This document shows positions 58,061-61,909 of a DNA stretch of 61,909 bases, piece after piece. Positions within the stretch are counted from its first letter, which is position 1. Each line of letters begins with the position of its first letter. Both the position numbers and the translations under genes were made by a program. Location of the stretch: contig MCFE01000526.1 in the NCBI GenBank assembly GCA_002104905.1, forward strand, positions 1-61,909, given 5' to 3'. The notes beneath the pieces were generated by a model. The model did not search any database, had not been told where the DNA came from, and saw nothing but the letters and a program-made list of their open reading frames with translations. This DNA is from Basidiobolus meristosporus CBS 931.73 (Eukaryota > Basidiobolomycota > Basidiobolomycetes > Basidiobolales > Basidiobolaceae).

Positions 58061-58898
58061 CTTTGATAGCTTATGCTATTCTTGAGATACTTTCTTAGCG
58101 TACCAATGCTGGCCCAATAACCATTTGCTTGTTTGAATCCAGGATAATGCTCATGGAGCAGTTCAAGTGCATTCTGCTTGGCCTTGAGTTCCTGATGGTC
58201 CCATGGAATGCCAGCCTTAAGGTGTTGGCGTGCTAGACTTCTAATGGCTTGTTGAATATTAGCCCACTCTTTATCATTGCACTCAATGGCTTCATGGATA
58301 TTCAGTGTCTTTTGATTTTTAGGCTCTGGTATAAATACTACATTTTCTCCCTCCCATGTTGCAAAAGGTTTTCTGTGGGCTTTATCTTTGGGCACTGTTG
58401 TTGTGCTTCAAAGACTGCATGGTGTTCCTTTGCTGTTACATCCAGAAATGGCTCAATTCTTGGCTGCAATATTGAGCTACTTGAGTTTCTTCTTTGCAGC
58501 AAAGATACTGCTTTCTCTACCTGGGATATTGATTGCTGTACACCTTTTATCTGCTCATCCTGTTTCTGGACTATTTCCTGATTTCTCTGGGCCATTGCAT
58601 CTATCCTATCAGCCACTGCACCTAATTGCCTTGTTAATGCTTTGGTATGAGCTGACAACATACTTGCTAATACAGGTGGTGGTGATGTTATGATGGCCAC
58701 TTGCTGGTCTTCAACTGAGGGAACTGCTTTTGCTACATTATTGTCTGCCTCAGCAATATGGTCAGCTTGCAGCTCCGCAGAGAATCCCAATTGCCTACTT
58801 GACTGAGAGCCTGAGGAGTCTGCATTATTCCCTTCAGTGGGCACACTATCCACAGGGCCTTTTTTGGTTGTAGCCCTGCTTGTTGCACTGAATGTCAA
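57752..58898 (-). pseudogene. Coiled-coil, tandem-repeat ORF of unknown function, frameshifted and split by Copia
   Basis: Two overlapping minus frames form one broken product. 58898-58338 (186 codons) has a Ser/Gln-rich start and a long heptad-like helix with VADRIDAMAQRNQEIVQKQD. 58395-57952 continues the same DNA one frame over, with KPFATWEGENVVFIPEP and a Lys/Gln/His-rich repeat ending HQVA. A stop follows at 57952, but the next repeat unit continues in another frame to the Copia insertion. I do not recognise the family. Position, back to back with the decayed transposase starting near 59226, suggests an accessory ORF of that DNA transposon; an unrelated repeat gene is the alternative. 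Confidence 0.55.
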
Positions 58899-59225
58899 AG
58901 CAAGCTGTTATCCAACTGTTCTTCTGCTGCTGTCTGTGGTGTAGTTTGGTTGGGAACCGGGTGACTTTGCTTTATTTTTTAGCAGCTTATATATGGAAGT
59001 GAGTCAAATCAAAGGGGAAATGGTGTTACATATATATGTATAAGTAGTGCCACAACTTTGTTTATAATGCTTACTATGGCAGGTTATCATTGAATCTTAC
59101 ATTCATGTAGGTACAATGTCTCAAGTACAAGACTGCCTTAAGTTCAAGTGAGTACTGACAAAAAAGTGATATAATAGCATTACATTGTTGAAGGTTAAAC
59201 TTATTGCCCCATAGAAAAGACTACT

Positions 59226-61860
59226 TTGACTCAACACTCCAAGAGAAGAGAAAAAAGACCATGTGGTTATTGTAGCAATCCTCTCAACCATGAAGCACAC
59301 AGACAGCATAGGAAGTTTTACAAGGATCATGGCCAGTTTTTGCCACACAGTTCATATTGGACCATCCACCAGTCACCACTGTATCAACAATATCTTGCTG
59401 ACCACTTGATACTTCTATAACAGCAGCTGGCTGTACTTGTCACCTTGAGCAAACTGAGTCAGGGGAGTTTATGATGCCTTTAGGCTTGCCTCCATCTTCT
59501 GAATATAGCACTTAGAGTGATAGCTCTGAAGAAGCAGGCTCACTGATGGATTGTGAGCCTATCTTCCCTAACAACAGTACCACATATGAGCCTGGCCAAA
59601 TCCCTATATGCTTTGAGACAGCACCAGTTGAAACAAATGCCAAGGATACTTTATGGAGCCAAGTCAGCCCAGTAATCTATGTGCTGGCAAAAGATGTGAT
59701 GTTGTGGCCAGAGAAGCGGTGCATTTTCACTAATATCAGTAATGGGGGCTTTGAGGATTTACTGCTAGTTCTTGCCAAAATCATCACAGGATGCAACTTA
59801 CCATGTACATGGTATAAATGGAAAGCTATCATGTGGCTGGCAACATATGACCCAGAGACCATCCTGATACCAGAATGTGGTAACAGTTGCATGGTGCTCA
59901 CATCAGAAAATGCCACCATTGCAAGGTGTCCAACTTGTTAGGAATCCACCACCATTGGGGAAAAACATTGTTCACACTCAAGGTATATTCTGGTAATACC
60001 CCATCTAAAGTGGCTCATGCAGTCCAACAAATATTGTGAAGCTATAAAGTACTGCACTCAGTATCAATCCAGCACAAGCACATCAGATATAATTGATGGC
60101 AAACATTACAAAGAGCTAAGAGGCAAGGGCTACTTTGAAGGTATGTATGACCATGCCTTTGCCTTGACACTTGATGGATTCTCATAAACAAGTACTCTAC
60201 CAGCAAATCCAGCTGGCCATTGACTCTCAACCACCTGAATCTGCTGCCTATCTTATGGTATCAGAGCTAAAATCTGATGGTAGTCTCACTGGTATATGGG
60301 CCTAAATCACTGTCCAACCTGGAAAGCTACCTATATCCATTGCTGGCTGAATTTTGTGTGCTTTCCAGCAGGATAATAGTAAATGGTTGTTGTATAAAAG
60401 TACCTATTATTATCAGCATTGGAGATACTCCAGCCATCAGCAAGATAGCTGGCTTTTCTGGGCACCATGGATGGTATTACTGTCAAATGTGTGAAATTCA
60501 GGGGACATACTCCATAACTCACACACAATATTACTCACCAAACACCAACACTAAGAACATCATCTTTCCACACAGAGAATGTACAGAAGTCAGCATGCAA
60601 TTGCAGCAAAGTTGGCAAGCTATAAGCCATTTGCCAGAATATGGGATTAACTAGAGACTGGAGATACTTAAAATTGAGGGTATTTGTTGGAGCAAAAGCT
60701 TTCCACTGGGAGCAATGCATTTGCTTTTCAACAATATCCCTATGCAGATGACCAAGTTGTACATGGGGCATTTCAAGAAAAATGAGCCCTTTCAGATACC
60801 AGAGAAGTTTGAAAGAATTGGCAAGATATTACAGAGTATCTGCTACCCTAAGTACTTCTCATGGGCTCCAATCAATATTCATATGCTTATGCAACAATAC
60901 AAGCTCATAGACTGGATGAACTAGATATGTATTTATTCAAGTGACCTTCTGAAGCCATTTCTACCAAGAGCACATTGGAAGCAATGGGTGTCATATGTGG
61001 ACATTGTAGGAATATATATCCAGAAGCGGATTACCAAAGCCAACTTGATACATCTACAGCTTATGTGCATAGAGTTTGTGATGGGATTTGAGCAACTATA
61101 CTACAAACATAAAGTTGAACATGTGGATCTCTGCCGCTACTGTGTCCATTTGCTACTCCATCTTGCAGGTTGTGTTGAGAATATTGGACCTTGCTTCACC
61201 TTTTTGGAATTTCCTGTAGTGAGGGTGTGTGGGGAGAAAGGAAGACAAGTCAAGTTGCAGGTACTTCCATATGCTAATCTCATCCACAATATTACCTTCA
61301 AGTGTATCATGGATGTGATGAGTTAGCACATGGAGGACAGCCAGGAAGAGTTGGAAAATACTGAGGACAGATATGGATGTGAAGACACCTATGCCTATGG
61401 CATTAAAAGGCTAAGCAGCCCCAATGCATAGGTAATCAGTTAAGTAATGCAAGGTTGAGTTAGGTGCAACAAGCAACTAATTTTTATCAAGAAACCTTTA
61501 CCAAGGTATACTGAATTTCTCTTGGTCACAGGCCAATTTCTACACCATTCAATACAGAATTCACATAAACAAGAGCCAGAATTCACCTATAAGGGGGACT
61601 AGAATCCAGCATGGAGAAGGAATATATTGGCTAAATACCAAGAAGTCCTTTGCAGATATTCAGGAGGTATTCATGGCAGAAGTGGCAACAACCAAGCATA
61701 TGTTTGCAAGATATATATGTTACCAGCAATACAAGGTATATGGCAACTTTGCAAGTATCACACTAAAAAGTCGTAAAGTTGGGGTGATAGAAGTATGTCA
61801 ATTGCAGCAGGTGTGTGCGTTATCAAGGCTAGTAAGCAGGAGGTCATAATATTTTTTGAT
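59226..61860 (+). pseudogene. Decayed Tnp2/CACTA-Plavaka-like DNA transposase
   Basis: Consecutive plus frames, separated by stops and shifts, follow the order of a large fungal Tnp2-type transposase. Near 59250 is a Cys/His zinc-like start (CGYC...H...HRKFYKDHG). Near 59546-59941 is the N-terminal region (QIPICFETAP, CMVLTSENATIARCPTC). At 60070-60185 is DIIDGKHY...LTLDGF, with a probable catalytic Asp. At 60277-60654 is IISIGDTPA, KIAGFSGHHGWYYCQMC. At 60715-60924 is NNIPMQMTKLYMGHF. At 60988-61326 is a DUF4218-like region (HLLLHLAGCVENIGPCFTF). Weaker similarity runs to about 61850. At least four stops interrupt it, so it is inactive. The intact protein would be typical of CACTA/Plavaka elements; exact subfamily is uncertain. 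Confidence 0.75.
61438..61474 (+). repeat. 37-bp direct repeat, first copy
   Basis: 33 of 37 bases match 61873-61909 (AGTTAAGTAAT..., ending GGTGCAACAAGC). The copies are 435 bp apart, and the second is cut by the window edge. Confidence 0.8.
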
Positions 61861-61872
61861 TCAAACTATATG

Positions 61873-61909
61873 AGTTAAGTAATACAAAGTTGGGTTGGGT
61901 GCAACAAGC
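61873..61909 (+). repeat. 37-bp direct repeat, second copy (at window end)
   Basis: Partner of 61438-61474. It could be part of a subterminal repeat array of the DNA transposon; its true end lies outside the window. Confidence 0.75.

Overview
The window reads as genomic DNA of a filamentous, probably early-diverging fungus. The genes are split by many short spliceosomal introns: most that I placed are 47-92 nt, with GTAAG/GTATG-type donors, CTAAC-like branch sites and AG acceptors. The products are typical fungal housekeeping and regulatory proteins. Two GATA factors and a DUF1752/AreA-type N-terminus fit Mucoromycota or Zoopagomycota, but I cannot fix the species or phylum.

Layout. 1-1605 is a graveyard of Copia retrotransposon pieces ending about 240 bp from the 3' end of cystathionine beta-synthase (1846-3312, -). 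Then follow, all on the minus strand, an alternative NADH dehydrogenase with 12 exons (4161-6278), a glutaredoxin (7612-8108), a Set9/Suv4-20 H4K20 methyltransferase carrying a PWWP-like domain (9054-12285) and arginase (13240-14239). After a gene-poor, LTR-littered stretch comes an AreA-like GATA factor (19427-21731, +), more gene-poor DNA with a solo LTR, a type II membrane glycosyltransferase-like protein (25959-27000, -), a secreted HEXXH metalloprotease-like protein (29136-30584, +), COA5/Pet191 (33187-33466, -) divergent from PIG-S (33686-36068, +), an FN2-TM-SH3 membrane protein (36783-37806, -), an ER J-protein (40632-41954, -), ribosomal protein eL37 (42709-43235, -), a second GATA factor (45516-46856, -) and glutamate decarboxylase (49370-51103, -).

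The right end is mobile DNA. A nearly pristine Ty1/copia element (53058-57746; 351-bp LTRs with two differences, 5-bp target duplication, one open Gag-Pol frame, half-tRNA-type primer site) has landed inside a tandemly repeated minus-strand ORF. Beyond it lies a decayed CACTA/Plavaka-like (Tnp2) DNA transposon running to the window end.

How the genes relate: arginase, glutamate decarboxylase and two GATA factors touch nitrogen catabolism, and cystathionine beta-synthase touches sulfur metabolism, but spacing and strands do not suggest a co-regulated cluster. Exon models were built by hand; every multi-exon model listed sums to a multiple of three and reads open from ATG to stop.
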